Of a stretch of DNA of 64,000 bases, positions 1 to 8,462 are shown piece by piece; positions within the stretch are counted from its first letter, which is position 1; every line of letters starts with the position of its first letter. Position numbers and translations under genes: made by a program. Below the pieces are notes generated by a model. The model made no database searches. It was not told where the DNA came from and saw nothing but the letters and a program-made list of their open reading frames with translations. Source of the DNA: Pseudomonas mucoides (lineage in GTDB: Bacteria > Pseudomonadota > Gammaproteobacteria > Pseudomonadales > Pseudomonadaceae); NCBI RefSeq assembly GCF_015461845.1, contig NZ_JACOPW010000003.1:434001-498000 (forward strand), read 5' to 3'.

Positions 1-1038
1 GGGGTTCGCGAGAACCTGGTGCTGACGCTGGACCAGGTCACGCTCAACAGCTGGAACGAAGTGCTGGTCAGCCGCTACGACGGCCCTCATGCCCTGCTCG
101 ACTGCCTGCGCGCCTACCTCAACAACCTGCCGAGCGGGCCACAGCAGCCCAAGCTGCGGGTTCGGTGCTTCTGCCATAACCGTGCGCAATTCATTGCCCG
201 CCGGGTAGAAGAGGTGATCGACTCCGCGCAGAACCTGCTGTTAAGCAACCTCAATCACCGTTACCTGATCCAGGTCCAGCAGCACTATCACGTGCTGGAA
301 CTGGTGCCGGGCCAGGTCAACCACGTCGCCATCGCCACCTTGCCGGCGCTGATTGATTACCTGGGTGAGGAACTGACAGGCTACAGCCCGCTGCACCTGG
401 ACCCGATGGCGCTGGAAGACCACGACCTCGCGCTGATCCTGCCGATGGGCCAGCCCGAGTGCATTCAGGTGTTCTACAGAATCAATGAGGATCAGGCTGA
501 TCTCTACGTGCTGGATGAGCTCAATGCGCTGTGGCAACAACGCCTGCCCTATCACGACGAACAAAGCCTGTTGGTGCCGTTGCAACGCTTCCTGCAATCG
601 ATCCAGTACCGGCGCGATGCCTTGTTGCCGATGGATGCCGCGCAGCCGTTGACCCTGGACACGTTGTACTACCAACTGCTGCCGTCCGGCTCCGGGCGCG
701 CGCGCCGGGTAGAAACGCGGCCAGCGCCGCAAACGCCAGTCAACAAACCGTTCTACGACGTGCAGGCCATCATCGGCAAAGCCGCGCCGGGCGAGGTACA
801 GGTGACGCTGTATTGCAATCAGCGAGAGTTTTCAGAGCTGGAACATGGCGACCAACTGTTCAGCGTGGTCGCGCAAGAGATCGTCGAGCAACGCCGCGAG
901 ACCGAGCGCTATCGCTGTTACATCACCGACCTCGACCTCTCGGGCCTGCTCGGTGACGGTCAGAGTTCAAGCAATCTGTATCTGCGTTACAAGGCTGACC
1001 TGGAGCGCTCGTTGAACGAGGCGCTCGAACAGGTCTGA
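1..1038 (+). CDS. cyaA: Class I adenylate cyclase, C-terminal part (5' end outside window)
   Basis: The reading frame is open from base 1, so the gene starts before the window. The visible ~345 residues match the C-terminal, regulatory half of enterobacterial-type class I adenylate cyclases, which make cAMP from ATP in the cytoplasm; the catalytic N-terminal half lies upstream. Recognition rests on general resemblance (segments such as LTLDQVTLNSWNEV and the FYDVQAI region near the end) and on the neighbours rnk and cyaY, which accompany cyaA in other pseudomonads. It is convergent with rnk, with six bases between the stop codons, so no room for a separate terminator. Confidence 0.85.
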   Translation, partial: GVRENLVLTLDQVTLNSWNEVLVSRYDGPHALLDCLRAYLNNLPSGPQQPKLRVRCFCHNRAQFIARRVEEVIDSAQNLLLSNLNHRYLIQVQQHYHVLELVPGQVNHVAIATLPALIDYLGEELTGYSPLHLDPMALEDHDLALILPMGQPECIQVFYRINEDQADLYVLDELNALWQQRLPYHDEQSLLVPLQRFLQSIQYRRDALLPMDAAQPLTLDTLYYQLLPSGSGRARRVETRPAPQTPVNKPFYDVQAIIGKAAPGEVQVTLYCNQREFSELEHGDQLFSVVAQEIVEQRRETERYRCYITDLDLSGLLGDGQSSSNLYLRYKADLERSLNEALEQV

Positions 1039-1044
1039 GGAGCG

Positions 1045-1455
1045 TTACTCCGGGAAGTCGCCGCCATTGGCCGGCTGTGATTCGACTTCCAGCAACGTCA
1101 GCTTGAGGGTCTTGCCGCCGGGTGCCGGCCAGTCGATGTGTTGACCAACCTTGAGACCGAGCAGTGCACTGCCGACGGGCGCCAGAATGGAAATCTTGCC
1201 TTCGTCGGCATTGGCGTCTTTTGGGTAAACCAGCGTCAGGTGATAGTCCTTGCCGCTGCCTTCTTCACGGCAATGCACACGGGAATTCATCGTTACGACA
1301 TCGGCAGGCACGTCTTCGTGACCGACCAGCGTATCGGCGCGGTCCAGCTCGGTTTGCAGCGCAATAACGCCCGGCAGCGTGTCATCCAGGCTGTCGATCA
1401 GGCGCTCCAGACGTTGCACGTCCAGACGAGTAAGGGTGATGGAAGGTGCGGTCAT
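1045..1455 (-). CDS. rnk: Regulator of nucleoside diphosphate kinase (Rnk)
   Basis: 136-residue GreA-related protein: an N-terminal coiled coil (about residues 5-45) and a C-terminal FKBP-like GreA/GreB domain containing the VGSALLGLKVGQ segment typical of Rnk. Family members bind RNA polymerase and influence nucleoside diphosphate kinase levels and, in P. aeruginosa, alginate production. The start at 1455 (MTAPSITLTRL) was chosen over the longer frame because AGGAGT lies about 12 bases upstream and the family begins there. A strong terminator-like hairpin sits only ~38 bases upstream of this start. Confidence 0.92.
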   Translation of the reverse strand: MTAPSITLTRLDVQRLERLIDSLDDTLPGVIALQTELDRADTLVGHEDVPADVVTMNSRVHCREEGSGKDYHLTLVYPKDANADEGKISILAPVGSALLGLKVGQHIDWPAPGGKTLKLTLLEVESQPANGGDFPE

Positions 1456-1492
1456 GATTAAGGCAGACTCCTTTCTTCTGCACAGAAAAAGC

Positions 1493-1521
1493 AAAACCCC
1501 GCCAGAAAAAGGCGGGGTTTT
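1493..1521 (-). terminator. Intrinsic terminator-like hairpin in the rnk leader
   Basis: Eleven-base perfect stem AAAACCCCGCC/GGCGGGGTTTT with a seven-base loop; on the minus strand it is followed by a T-rich tract (TTTTGCTTTTT). It lies between the small Cys protein gene and rnk, so it either ends cyaY-operon transcripts or attenuates rnk. Confidence 0.75.
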
Positions 1522-1628
1522 CACGAGCCTCGATGGGTTGAGGCGTTTCTGGACACTATCACAGCTCAATAAATATACAAGTGAGGGGCGACCAAGCCCC
1601 GATATGGGTATTTCGAGCTGAGCCAAAG

Positions 1629-1705
1629 GAGACCCTGCTCGCGATAGCGGCGTGTCAGACAACATCAAAGCTGAATGCTAGACCGCAATCGCGAGCAGGC
1701 TCACA
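1629..1705. repeat. REP doublet (GCTCGCGAT type)
   Basis: Two inverted copies of the Pseudomonas REP core: CCTGCTCGCGATAGCGG and, after a spacer containing GACAACATCAAAGCTGAATG, CCGCAATCGCGAGCAGGCTCAC. It separates the gene at 1715-1933 from rnk. Confidence 0.85.
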
Positions 1706-1714
1706 GGTTTTGGG

Positions 1715-1933
1715 TCAGGCGGAAGTTTTGCGCTGGTGCGCCTGGGCGCAGATAACCCGGCGGCGATCATCGTCGGCCGAACGCCATTCGCGGATGTCTT
1801 CGACATGGCGAAAACACCCCAGGCACACCTTTTGTTCATCCAGCCGGCACACACCACTGCACGGCGAAGGGACCGCCGGGCTGACATTGCTGTAGAGCGG
1901 CTTCGGTGGGCGAACGACGGCAGGCTCGGTCAC
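1715..1933 (-). CDS. DUF1289 small cysteine protein
   Basis: 72-residue protein with the DUF1289 pattern: PSPCSGVC followed by CLGCF, i.e. two Cys pairs (C-x3-C and C-x2-C) suited to binding a metal or Fe-S centre, then a basic DDDRRRVI stretch. The function of the family is unknown. I chose the GTG at 1933, which starts four bases after the cyaY stop with GAAGG upstream; a longer frame reads back into cyaY in another frame and is probably not used. Co-transcription with cyaY (frataxin, Fe-S assembly) fits a metal-related role, but that is inference. Confidence 0.8.
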   Translation of the reverse strand: MTEPAVVRPPKPLYSNVSPAVPSPCSGVCRLDEQKVCLGCFRHVEDIREWRSADDDRRRVICAQAHQRKTSA

Positions 1934-1937
1934 AATC

Positions 1938-2270
1938 TCACAGACCTTCGAAATCGAGTTCGACGTCCGCTTGCAGCTTGACGATGCGCTCGAGCATTTC
2001 GCCCAACTGCTCTTCGCTCTTGTCGCACATCCAGCGCTCGCTCTCTTCGTCGTAGTCAAAGTGGAAACCACCGGAGACCGCCGCCAGCCACAGCTGACGC
2101 AGCGGCTCCTGACGACTGAAGATCAACTGGCTGCCGTTTTCGAACTTGACGGTGAGCACACCGGCCGAACTCTCCAGATCGATATCCAGGTCACACTCGT
2201 CAAAAATATCCTCCAGCGTCTGCTGGGTGGCATCGACCAGATCGTGGAAACGGGCTTCGGTCAAACTCAT
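1938..2270 (-). CDS. cyaY: Iron-sulfur cluster assembly protein CyaY (bacterial frataxin)
   Basis: 110 residues, the normal length for CyaY. The N-terminal helix is rich in acidic residues (DIFDECDLDIDLE), the iron-binding surface of frataxins, followed by the beta-sheet region with the GSQLIFSRQEPLRQLWLA segment that is near-invariant in the family (Q-P-L-x-Q-x-W). Frataxins bind iron and modulate IscS-dependent Fe-S cluster assembly in the cytoplasm. It heads a two-gene unit with the DUF1289 gene and is divergent from lptM. Confidence 0.95.
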   Translation of the reverse strand: MSLTEARFHDLVDATQQTLEDIFDECDLDIDLESSAGVLTVKFENGSQLIFSRQEPLRQLWLAAVSGGFHFDYDEESERWMCDKSEEQLGEMLERIVKLQADVELDFEGL

Positions 2271-2373
2271 TGCGGCAACCTCAAAAAGTGTCTGTTCACG
2301 CTCAAGCGCCGCAAGATACGGGCGAGCCCCGGTGATTGCAAAGGATAACGACCCAAGGTGATCACTAAACCTG

Positions 2374-2464
2374 TTGGACCGAGCCTGCTCGAGAAGGGCC
2401 CATCATATTCAACATCAATGTTGACTGACACTACGCCTTCGCGAGCCGGCTCGCTCCCACAGGG
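2374..2464. repeat. REP doublet, degenerate, in the cyaY-lptM gap
   Basis: Left arm GAGCCTGCTCGAGAAGG, spacer with ATTCAACATCAATGTTGACTGACACT, right arm TTCGCGAGCCGGCTCGCTCCCACAGG. The arms have drifted compared with other copies. It occupies most of the 314-base divergent gap (2271-2584); otherwise I see only the lptM ribosome site (AAGGA) there. Confidence 0.75.
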
Positions 2465-2584
2465 ATTGCGCCCGGCTGACCGGCATCGTGCCAAGCCCCG
2501 CCGGACGGGAGCCCCGTCGCATAGGCAAGCTGACGGGTGGCCGGTATACTCCGGCGCAATTAACGCATTTTCAAGGATTTCGCC

Positions 2585-2761
2585 ATGAAGCGCCTGATCT
2601 CTTCCCTTGCTGCGCTCGTCGCGGTTGCCTGCCTTGTGTCGGCCTGTGGTCAAAAAGGCCCGCTGTATCTGCCAGACGAAGACCAGGACCCTGTCGAACA
2701 GGCCAAGTCCTCGCAAAAACAGCCTGTCTCCAAAGCACACAAGCACGACGTCTACCAATAA
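2585..2761 (+). CDS. lptM: LptM/LppL small outer-membrane lipoprotein
   Basis: 58-residue lipoprotein: N-terminal signal MKRLISSLAALVAV with lipobox LVSA-C21, then the hallmark CGQKGPLYLP of the YifL/LptM family, then a short polar tail. Family members mature the LptD/E lipopolysaccharide translocon at the outer membrane. Pseudomonas literature calls the gene lppL. AAGGA precedes the ATG. It sits just before lysA and dapF (9-base gap to lysA), the same order as in enterobacteria and P. aeruginosa. Confidence 0.9.
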   Translation: MKRLISSLAALVAVACLVSACGQKGPLYLPDEDQDPVEQAKSSQKQPVSKAHKHDVYQ

Positions 2762-2770
2762 GGGAACGCC

Positions 2771-4018
2771 ATGGACGCTTTTAACTACCGTGGCGGGGAG
2801 CTGTTTGCCGAAGGTGTGGCCCTGTCGGCCATCGCCGAACGTTTCGGCACACCGACCTACGTCTACTCCCGCGCGCACATCGAAGCCCAATACCTGGCAT
2901 ACGCCGATGCACTGGCCGGTATGCCGCACCTGGTCTGCTTTGCCGTCAAGGCCAACTCCAACCTGGGTGTACTGAATGTCCTGGCGCGTCTGGGCGCCGG
3001 TTTTGACATCGTCTCCCGTGGCGAGCTGGAACGTGTGCTGGCCGCTGGCGGCAGCGCTGACAAGATCGTGTTCTCCGGTGTCGGCAAGACCCGTGACGAC
3101 ATGCGTCGCGCCCTCGAAGTCGGCGTGCATTGCTTCAACGTCGAATCCACCGATGAGCTGGAACGCCTGCAAGTGGTCGCCGCCGAGCTGGGGGTTCGCG
3201 CACCGATCTCGCTGCGTGTGAACCCGGACGTTGATGCGGGCACGCACCCGTACATTTCCACCGGTCTCAAAGAGAACAAGTTCGGCATCGCCATTGCCGA
3301 CGCCGAAGACGTGTACATCCGCGCCGCGCAACTGCAAAACCTGGAAATTGTCGGCGTCGATTGCCACATCGGTTCGCAGCTGACCACCCTGCCACCCTTC
3401 ATCGATGCCCTCGACCGCCTGCTGGGCCTGGTCGACCGCCTCGGCGATTGCGGCATCTACCTGCGCCACATCGATCTCGGTGGTGGTTTGGGCGTGCGTT
3501 ACCGCGACGAAGAGCCACCGTTGGCTGGCGACTACATCAAGGCTGTGCGCGAGCGTCTCGACGGGCGTGACCTGGCACTGGTATTCGAACCGGGCCGCTT
3601 CATCGTGGCCAACGCCGGCGTGCTGCTGACCCAGGTCGAGTACCTCAAGCACACCGAACATAAAGACTTCGCCATCGTCGATGCGGCCATGAACGACTTG
3701 ATCCGCCCGGCGCTGTATCAGGCCTGGATGGACGTCACCGCCGTGCGCCCGCGTGACACCGCGGCGCGTGCCTACGACATCGTCGGCCCGATCTGCGAAA
3801 CCGGCGACTTCCTGGCCAAGGATCGTCAGCTGGCCCTGGAAGAAGGCGACCTGCTGGCCGTGCATTCGGCTGGCGCCTACGGGTTTGTCATGAGTTCCAA
3901 CTACAACACCCGCGGCCGCGCCGCTGAAGTGTTGGTGGACGGTGATCAGGCAATTGAAGTGCGTCGCCGTGAGACGGTAGCCGAGTTGTTTGCTGGCGAA
4001 AGCCTGCTGCCGGAGTAA
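2771..4018 (+). CDS. lysA: Diaminopimelate decarboxylase
   Basis: 415 residues; decarboxylates meso-diaminopimelate to L-lysine in the cytoplasm, the last step of lysine synthesis. It has the fold type III PLP barrel: Lys of FAVKANSN forms the Schiff base, HIGSQ and the glycine-rich DLGGGLG loop bind phosphate, EPGRF contributes to the active site, and the C-terminal part holds [13 protein letters not shown] with the conserved CETGD motif. AGGGAACGCC precedes the ATG. It is followed four bases later by dapF, so both steps consuming diaminopimelate are co-expressed. Confidence 0.97.
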   Translation: MDAFNYRGGELFAEGVALSAIAERFGTPTYVYSRAHIEAQYLAYADALAGMPHLVCFAVKANSNLGVLNVLARLGAGFDIVSRGELERVLAAGGSADKIVFSGVGKTRDDMRRALEVGVHCFNVESTDELERLQVVAAELGVRAPISLRVNPDVDAGTHPYISTGLKENKFGIAIADAEDVYIRAAQLQNLEIVGVDCHIGSQLTTLPPFIDALDRLLGLVDRLGDCGIYLRHIDLGGGLGVRYRDEEPPLAGDYIKAVRERLDGRDLALVFEPGRFIVANAGVLLTQVEYLKHTEHKDFAIVDAAMNDLIRPALYQAWMDVTAVRPRDTAARAYDIVGPICETGDFLAKDRQLALEEGDLLAVHSAGAYGFVMSSNYNTRGRAAEVLVDGDQAIEVRRRETVAELFAGESLLPE

Positions 4019-4022
4019 CCCC

Positions 4023-4853
4023 ATGCTGCTGCGTTTTACCAAGATGCACGGCCTGGGCAATGACTTCATGGTCCTCGACCTGGTCAGCCAGCACGCGCAC
4101 ATTCTGCCCAAGCACGCCAAACAATGGGGCGATCGGCACACCGGCATCGGTTTCGACCAGTTGCTGATCGTCGAGGCGCCGAGCAATCCGGACGTGGATT
4201 TCCGTTATCGGATCTTCAACTCCGACGGCTCCGAAGTGGAACAGTGCGGCAACGGTGCGCGTTGTTTCGCCCGCTTCGTGCTCGACAAGCGCCTGACCGC
4301 AAAACGGCAGATTCGCGTCGAGACCAAAAGCGGCATCATCGAACTGGATATCCGCAGCGACGGCCAGATTGGTGTCAACATGGGCGCACCGCGCCTGGTA
4401 CCGACCGAGATTCCATTCGACGCGTCAGAACAGGCCTTGAGTTATAAGCTCGATGTCGAGGGTACGACCGTCGAACTGGCCGCCGTGTCCATGGGCAACC
4501 CCCATGCCGTGCTGCGGGTCAGCGACATCAATAACGCACCGGTGCATGAACTGGGGCCGAAAATCGAACACCACCCGCGCTTCCCGGCGCGGGTCAATGT
4601 CGGTTTTCTCCAGGTCATCGACCGGAACCGAGCGCAGTTGCGCGTCTGGGAACGTGGCGCCGGGGAAACCCAGGCCTGCGGCACCGGTGCCTGCGCAGCT
4701 GCAGTGGCCGCGATCAGCCAGGGGTGGATGGATTCGCCGCTATTGATCGACCTGCCTGGCGGGCGCTTGTCCATTGAGTGGGCAGGCCCTGGCCAACCGG
4801 TCATGATGACCGGCCCGGCAGTCCGCGTATACGAAGGACAAGTGCGTCTTTGA
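4023..4853 (+). CDS. dapF: Diaminopimelate epimerase
   Basis: 276 residues; converts LL- to meso-diaminopimelate for lysine and peptidoglycan. The two catalytic cysteines are visible in [10 protein letters not shown] (about residue 75) and [10 protein letters not shown] (about 219), with the start motif [11 protein letters not shown]. The start at 4023 ([10 protein letters not shown]) was preferred to an upstream in-frame TTG because it matches the family start and lies four bases after the lysA stop, implying translational coupling. Confidence 0.97.
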   Translation: MLLRFTKMHGLGNDFMVLDLVSQHAHILPKHAKQWGDRHTGIGFDQLLIVEAPSNPDVDFRYRIFNSDGSEVEQCGNGARCFARFVLDKRLTAKRQIRVETKSGIIELDIRSDGQIGVNMGAPRLVPTEIPFDASEQALSYKLDVEGTTVELAAVSMGNPHAVLRVSDINNAPVHELGPKIEHHPRFPARVNVGFLQVIDRNRAQLRVWERGAGETQACGTGACAAAVAAISQGWMDSPLLIDLPGGRLSIEWAGPGQPVMMTGPAVRVYEGQVRL

Positions 4854-4866
4854 GTGAGCGAAATCC

Positions 4867-5592
4867 ATGACCGACAAGCCCCAGGTTCCCGCCCTGCAGC
4901 CCGACGAATCCCCTTCCGAAAGCCTTGAGGCGGCGGCGATTGCCGCGTACCTGGAGGCTCATCCGGATTTCTTCATCGAGCACGAAGAACTGCTCCCGGC
5001 CATGCGCATTCCGCACCGTCGCGGCGACACCATTTCGCTGGTCGAACGCCAGATGACCATCCTGCGCGACCGCAACATCGAGCTGCGGCATCGCCTGTCG
5101 CACTTGATGGACGTGGCCCGCGACAACGACCGTCTCTTTGACAAGACCCGCCGCCTGATTCTCGCGCTGATGGACGCCACCAGCCTGGAAGACGTGGTGA
5201 TCAGCGTCGAAGACAGCTTGCGCCAGGATTTCCAGGTGCCTTTTGTCAGCCTGATCCTGCTGGGCGACAACCCGATGCCGGTGGGCCGCTGGGTGACTCA
5301 CGCCGAGGCGCAAACGACCATCGGCGGCTTGCTCTCGGAAGATAAAAGCGTCAGCGGCAGCCTGCGCGAACACGAACTGGACTTCCTGTTCGGCGAAGAA
5401 CAGCGCAAGCAAATCGGCTCCACCGCCGTCGTCGCGATCAGCCATCAAGGCATTCACGGCATCCTGGCCATCGCCAGCCGTGATCCGCAACACTACAAAA
5501 GCTCGGTCGGCACCCTGTTCCTGAGCTACATCGCCGAAGTCATGGGCCGCGTGCTGCCACGGGTCAACAGCTCCCTGCGCTCGGTCCGCTGA
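4867..5592 (+). CDS. DUF484 family protein
   Basis: 241 residues of the DUF484 family, which adopts a GAF-like fold and is usually encoded between dapF and xerC in gammaproteobacteria. Visible features: the conserved N-terminal motif [18 protein letters not shown] (about residues 24-41), an amphipathic helix with [20 protein letters not shown] that probably forms a coiled coil, and the GAF-like domain to the end. No catalytic residues are evident and the function is unknown. It lies 13 bases after dapF and two bases before xerC. Confidence 0.92.
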   Translation: MTDKPQVPALQPDESPSESLEAAAIAAYLEAHPDFFIEHEELLPAMRIPHRRGDTISLVERQMTILRDRNIELRHRLSHLMDVARDNDRLFDKTRRLILALMDATSLEDVVISVEDSLRQDFQVPFVSLILLGDNPMPVGRWVTHAEAQTTIGGLLSEDKSVSGSLREHELDFLFGEEQRKQIGSTAVVAISHQGIHGILAIASRDPQHYKSSVGTLFLSYIAEVMGRVLPRVNSSLRSVR

Positions 5593-5594
5593 GC

Positions 5595-6494
5595 ATGGAA
5601 CGGCAACTGGACGCTTACTGCGAACACCTGCGCAGTGAGCGGCAGGTGTCGCCTCATACGCTGTACGCCTACCGTCGCGACCTCGATAAGGTGCTGGGCT
5701 TCTGCGTCAAACAGAACATCGGCAGCTGGGCTGCACTGGACATCCAGCGCCTGCGCAGCCTGATCGCCCGCCTGCATTCACAGGGCCAATCGTCCCGCAG
5801 CCTCGCGAGACTGTTATCAGCGGTTCGCGGGCTCTATCACTATCTGAATCGCGAAGGCCTGTGCGACCACGACCCGGCCAATGGCCTGGCGCCGCCCAAA
5901 GGCGAACGCCGCCTGCCGAAAACCCTCGACACCGACCGCGCGCTGCAACTGCTGGAGGGCGCGGTGGAGGATGATTTCCTGGCGCGGCGGGATCAGGCGA
6001 TTCTGGAGTTGTTCTATTCCTCGGGATTACGTCTTTCAGAGCTGACCGGGCTCAATCTGGATCAGCTGGATCTGGCCGACGGCATGGTTCAAGTGCTGGG
6101 CAAGGGTAGCAAAACCCGTCTGTTGCCGGTCGGCAAGAAAGCGCGCGAAGCGCTGGAGCTGTGGTTGCCCCTGCGCGCGATGACCAACCCGGCCGACGAC
6201 GCCGTATTCGTCAGCCAGCAAGGCCGACGCCTCGGGCCACGAGCGATTCAGGTGCGAGTCAAGGCGGCCGGCGAGCGGGAGCTGGGGCAAAACCTGCACC
6301 CGCACATGCTGCGGCACTCCTTTGCCAGCCACTTGCTCGAGTCCTCGCAGGACTTGCGCGCGGTGCAGGAACTGCTCGGCCACTCGGACATCAAGACCAC
6401 CCAGATCTACACCCACCTGGATTTCCAGCACCTGGCCACGGTTTACGACAGCGCCCATCCACGGGCCAAACGCATTAAAGGCGATGACTCATGA
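5595..6494 (+). CDS. xerC: Site-specific tyrosine recombinase XerC
   Basis: 299 residues; with XerD it resolves chromosome dimers at dif near division. The N-terminal SAM-like domain covers about residues 1-95 and the catalytic domain the rest. The full set of catalytic residues is visible: Arg in SSGLRLSEL, Lys in [12 protein letters not shown], His/Arg in [12 protein letters not shown], His in [15 protein letters not shown], and the nucleophilic Tyr in the same segment. The P. aeruginosa orthologue was named sss. Its stop overlaps the next start (ATGA). Confidence 0.97.
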   Translation: MERQLDAYCEHLRSERQVSPHTLYAYRRDLDKVLGFCVKQNIGSWAALDIQRLRSLIARLHSQGQSSRSLARLLSAVRGLYHYLNREGLCDHDPANGLAPPKGERRLPKTLDTDRALQLLEGAVEDDFLARRDQAILELFYSSGLRLSELTGLNLDQLDLADGMVQVLGKGSKTRLLPVGKKAREALELWLPLRAMTNPADDAVFVSQQGRRLGPRAIQVRVKAAGERELGQNLHPHMLRHSFASHLLESSQDLRAVQELLGHSDIKTTQIYTHLDFQHLATVYDSAHPRAKRIKGDDS

Positions 6495-7201
6495 CCATCC
6501 AATTGATCACCTTCGACCTCGACGACACCCTCTGGGACACCGCCCCGGTGATCATCAGCGCCGAGGCCGTACTGCGTGAATGGCTGACCGAGCATGCGCC
6601 GAACCTTGGGGGCGTACCGGTAGAGCATTTGTGGGCGATTCGTGAGCGGATCCTCAGTAGTGAACCGGGGCTCAAGCACCGCATCAGCGCGTTGCGTCGT
6701 CGAGTGTTGTTCCACGCCCTGGAAGAAGCCGGTTACGACGATCACCAGGCAAACGATCTCGCCGACCAAAGCTTTGAAGTGTTTTTGCATGCGCGGCATC
6801 AGATCGAGGTGTTCCCGGAAGTCGAGCCGACCCTGGAAACCCTGGCCAAACACTACGCCCTCGGCGTGGTCACCAATGGCAACGCCGATGTGCGTCGGTT
6901 AGGGCTGGCGGACTACTTCAAGTTTGCCTTGTGCGCCGAAGACATCGGCATCGCCAAACCGGATGCGCGCTTGTTTCATGAAGCGTTGCAACGTGGCGGG
7001 GCAACACCTGAAACGGCTGTGCACATTGGCGATCATCCAGGCGATGACATTGCCGGTGCGCAGCAGGCAGGGCTGCGGGCGATCTGGTTTAACCCGCAAG
7101 GTAAAGCGTGGGAAGCGCCGAAGGCTCCGGATGCCGAGATTCGCAGTTTGACCGAATTGCCGGCGTTGCTGGCCCTGTGGAATTCCCGACACCCATCCTG
7201 A
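6491..7201 (+). CDS. HAD-superfamily hydrolase (YigB-like phosphatase)
   Basis: 236 residues, HAD subfamily IA. Motif I is [11 protein letters not shown] (nucleophile Asp at about residue 9), motif [10 protein letters not shown], motif III Lys in [14 protein letters not shown] and motif [14 protein letters not shown]. The position right after xerC is that of E. coli yigB, an FMN phosphatase, so a flavin mononucleotide or other small phosphate ester substrate is plausible but not proven. It overlaps xerC by four bases, ending the lptM-lysA operon run. Confidence 0.88.
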   Translation: MTIQLITFDLDDTLWDTAPVIISAEAVLREWLTEHAPNLGGVPVEHLWAIRERILSSEPGLKHRISALRRRVLFHALEEAGYDDHQANDLADQSFEVFLHARHQIEVFPEVEPTLETLAKHYALGVVTNGNADVRRLGLADYFKFALCAEDIGIAKPDARLFHEALQRGGATPETAVHIGDHPGDDIAGAQQAGLRAIWFNPQGKAWEAPKAPDAEIRSLTELPALLALWNSRHPS

Positions 7202-7215
7202 AACCACCGATTTTC

Positions 7216-7312
7216 CCTTGTAGAAGTGAGCCCGCTCGCGATTGCGGTGTGACATTCAGCATTTATGTTGCCTGACACACCGCAATCGCGAGCAGGCTCA
7301 CTTCTACAGGGG
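7216..7312. repeat. REP doublet between convergent genes
   Basis: Near-perfect long palindrome: CTTGTAGAAGTGAGCCCGCTCGCGATTGCGGTGTG, spacer with CATTCAGCATTTATGTTGCCTGACAC, and the inverted copy ending GAGCAGGCTCACTTCTACAGG. It lies 3' of both the HAD gene and sutA. Confidence 0.9.
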
Positions 7313-7345
7313 ATCGTGTCGAGCTCAAGCGTTTTGCACCGCCCA

Positions 7346-7378
7346 TGAAAAAGCCCGCAGCGACGGCGGGCTTTTTCA
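7346..7378. terminator. Bidirectional intrinsic terminator
   Basis: Thirteen-base stem TGAAAAAGCCCGC/GCGGGCTTTTTCA with a seven-base loop; T tracts on both strands. It serves sutA (minus, stop at 7397) and can also end the xerC-HAD transcript. Confidence 0.88.
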
Positions 7379-7396
7379 GCAAGCAAGGGCAGACGC

Positions 7397-7720
7397 TTAG
7401 ATAGGCCGGCTGCCGTACTTGTTATCAGGCTTCTTGGGAGGATCGGCGACCACGTTGGCCTCCACTTCCTGCACCTTGCCGCCCTTGGCCAAAAACTCTT
7501 CCATGGCCCGCGCGAGAGCATCGCGTTCCTTGTTCTTGGCTTCGACACTCGGCAGCTCATCGACCGATACCGCTGCCTTGGCTTTGCCTTTGGCGGTCGG
7601 AACGGGCGCGTCGCCACCGTCGTCTTCAGCGACGTCTTCGGCCGCTGCTTCCAGACCTTCTTCGGTTTCGTCGTCGTCGCCTACTTCGAGGTCGTCGTTT
7701 TCCAGATCATCGTCGCTCAT
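7397..7720 (-). CDS. sutA: SutA, RNA polymerase-binding regulator
   Basis: 107 residues with the architecture of P. aeruginosa SutA: a very acidic disordered N-terminal tail (DDDLENDDLEVGDDDETEE), a central basic helical segment (VEAKNKERDALARAMEEFLAKGG) and the conserved C-terminal end VVADPPKKPDNKYGSRPI. SutA binds the beta subunit of RNA polymerase and raises transcription of housekeeping genes, including rRNA, during slow growth. Single-gene unit, ended by the terminator at 7346-7378. Confidence 0.9.
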   Translation of the reverse strand: MSDDDLENDDLEVGDDDETEEGLEAAAEDVAEDDGGDAPVPTAKGKAKAAVSVDELPSVEAKNKERDALARAMEEFLAKGGKVQEVEANVVADPPKKPDNKYGSRPI

Positions 7721-7823
7721 GTTCTACCTCATGACTCTTGCGAAAAGCAGATTAGTTATAGCCCAGCTTTACCGTCTGTCGACAGTTGCCGGAAAAATTC
7801 AATAACCGCTGGTGACCAGCGGT

Positions 7824-8249
7824 TCATGCCTCTTCACCGTGCACGGTGGCGAGGACTTTACGGGCACCGCCAAAATCACGGTGCTCGCCCAGATAAACAC
7901 CTTGCCAGGTCCCCAGCGCCAGTCGGCCTGCCGAGATCGGCAAACTGAGCTGACAGCCAAGCACGCTGGCCTTGAAGTGCGCCGGGAGGTCGTCCAGGCC
8001 TTCGTCGTTATGCTCATAGCCGTCTGTTCCTTGTGGGATCAGACGATTGAAAAATCGTTCGAAGTCGCGACGTACCGCCGGATCGGCGTTCTCGTTGATG
8101 GTCAACGACGCCGAGGTATGCTGTAGCCACAAATGCAACAGACCGACCCGACACGCCTTGAGTTCAGGCAAGCCGGCGAGTAACTCGTCCGTTACCAGAT
8201 GAAAGCCCCGGGGCCGTGCCCGCAGGGTAATCAGAGTCTGTTGCCACAT
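7824..8249 (-). CDS. YjbQ/UPF0047 family protein
   Basis: 141 residues of the YjbQ family; some members have weak thiamin-phosphate synthase activity and the annotation 'secondary thiamine-phosphate synthase' is common, but the true role is unsettled. The signature is visible: LHLWLQHTSASLTINENADP (about residues 45-64), the central HNDEGLDDLPAHFKASVLG with conserved His/Asp, and LGTWQGVYLGEHRD near the end. The ATG at 8249 was chosen because GGAG precedes it at normal spacing and the family begins at MWQQTL. Confidence 0.9.
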   Translation of the reverse strand: MWQQTLITLRARPRGFHLVTDELLAGLPELKACRVGLLHLWLQHTSASLTINENADPAVRRDFERFFNRLIPQGTDGYEHNDEGLDDLPAHFKASVLGCQLSLPISAGRLALGTWQGVYLGEHRDFGGARKVLATVHGEEA

Positions 8250-8419
8250 ACAGTTCTCCGCACGTTCGGGGCGCATTCTAGCGCGCTCTGGGAAAAAACA
8301 AAGGCCCTAATATTCCTTCAATCATGTAAGCCATTGCCTGCAGAAAAACGCCCGTCGCAAACGCCCCTGAACGTGTACGAAAAAACCTTTCAGCAGGTCC
8401 TTCACTGACAAACGCCAGA

Positions 8420-8453
8420 CAAAAAAATGCCCGGCAAGCCGGGCAAGTTTTTT
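8420..8453 (-). terminator. Intrinsic terminator of amtB
   Basis: Stem GCCCGGC-TT-GCCGGGC read on the minus strand, followed by ATTTTTTTG, ten bases after the amtB stop codon. A weaker T run exists on the plus strand too. Confidence 0.85.
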
Positions 8454-8462
8454 ATGCGCGTC

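Noticed and set aside
241..732. Long antisense frames inside cyaA, lysA, glnK-amtB, SrfB, the VWA gene and rep
   Set aside because: These are the usual high-GC shadow frames opposite real genes; none has a ribosome site or domain.
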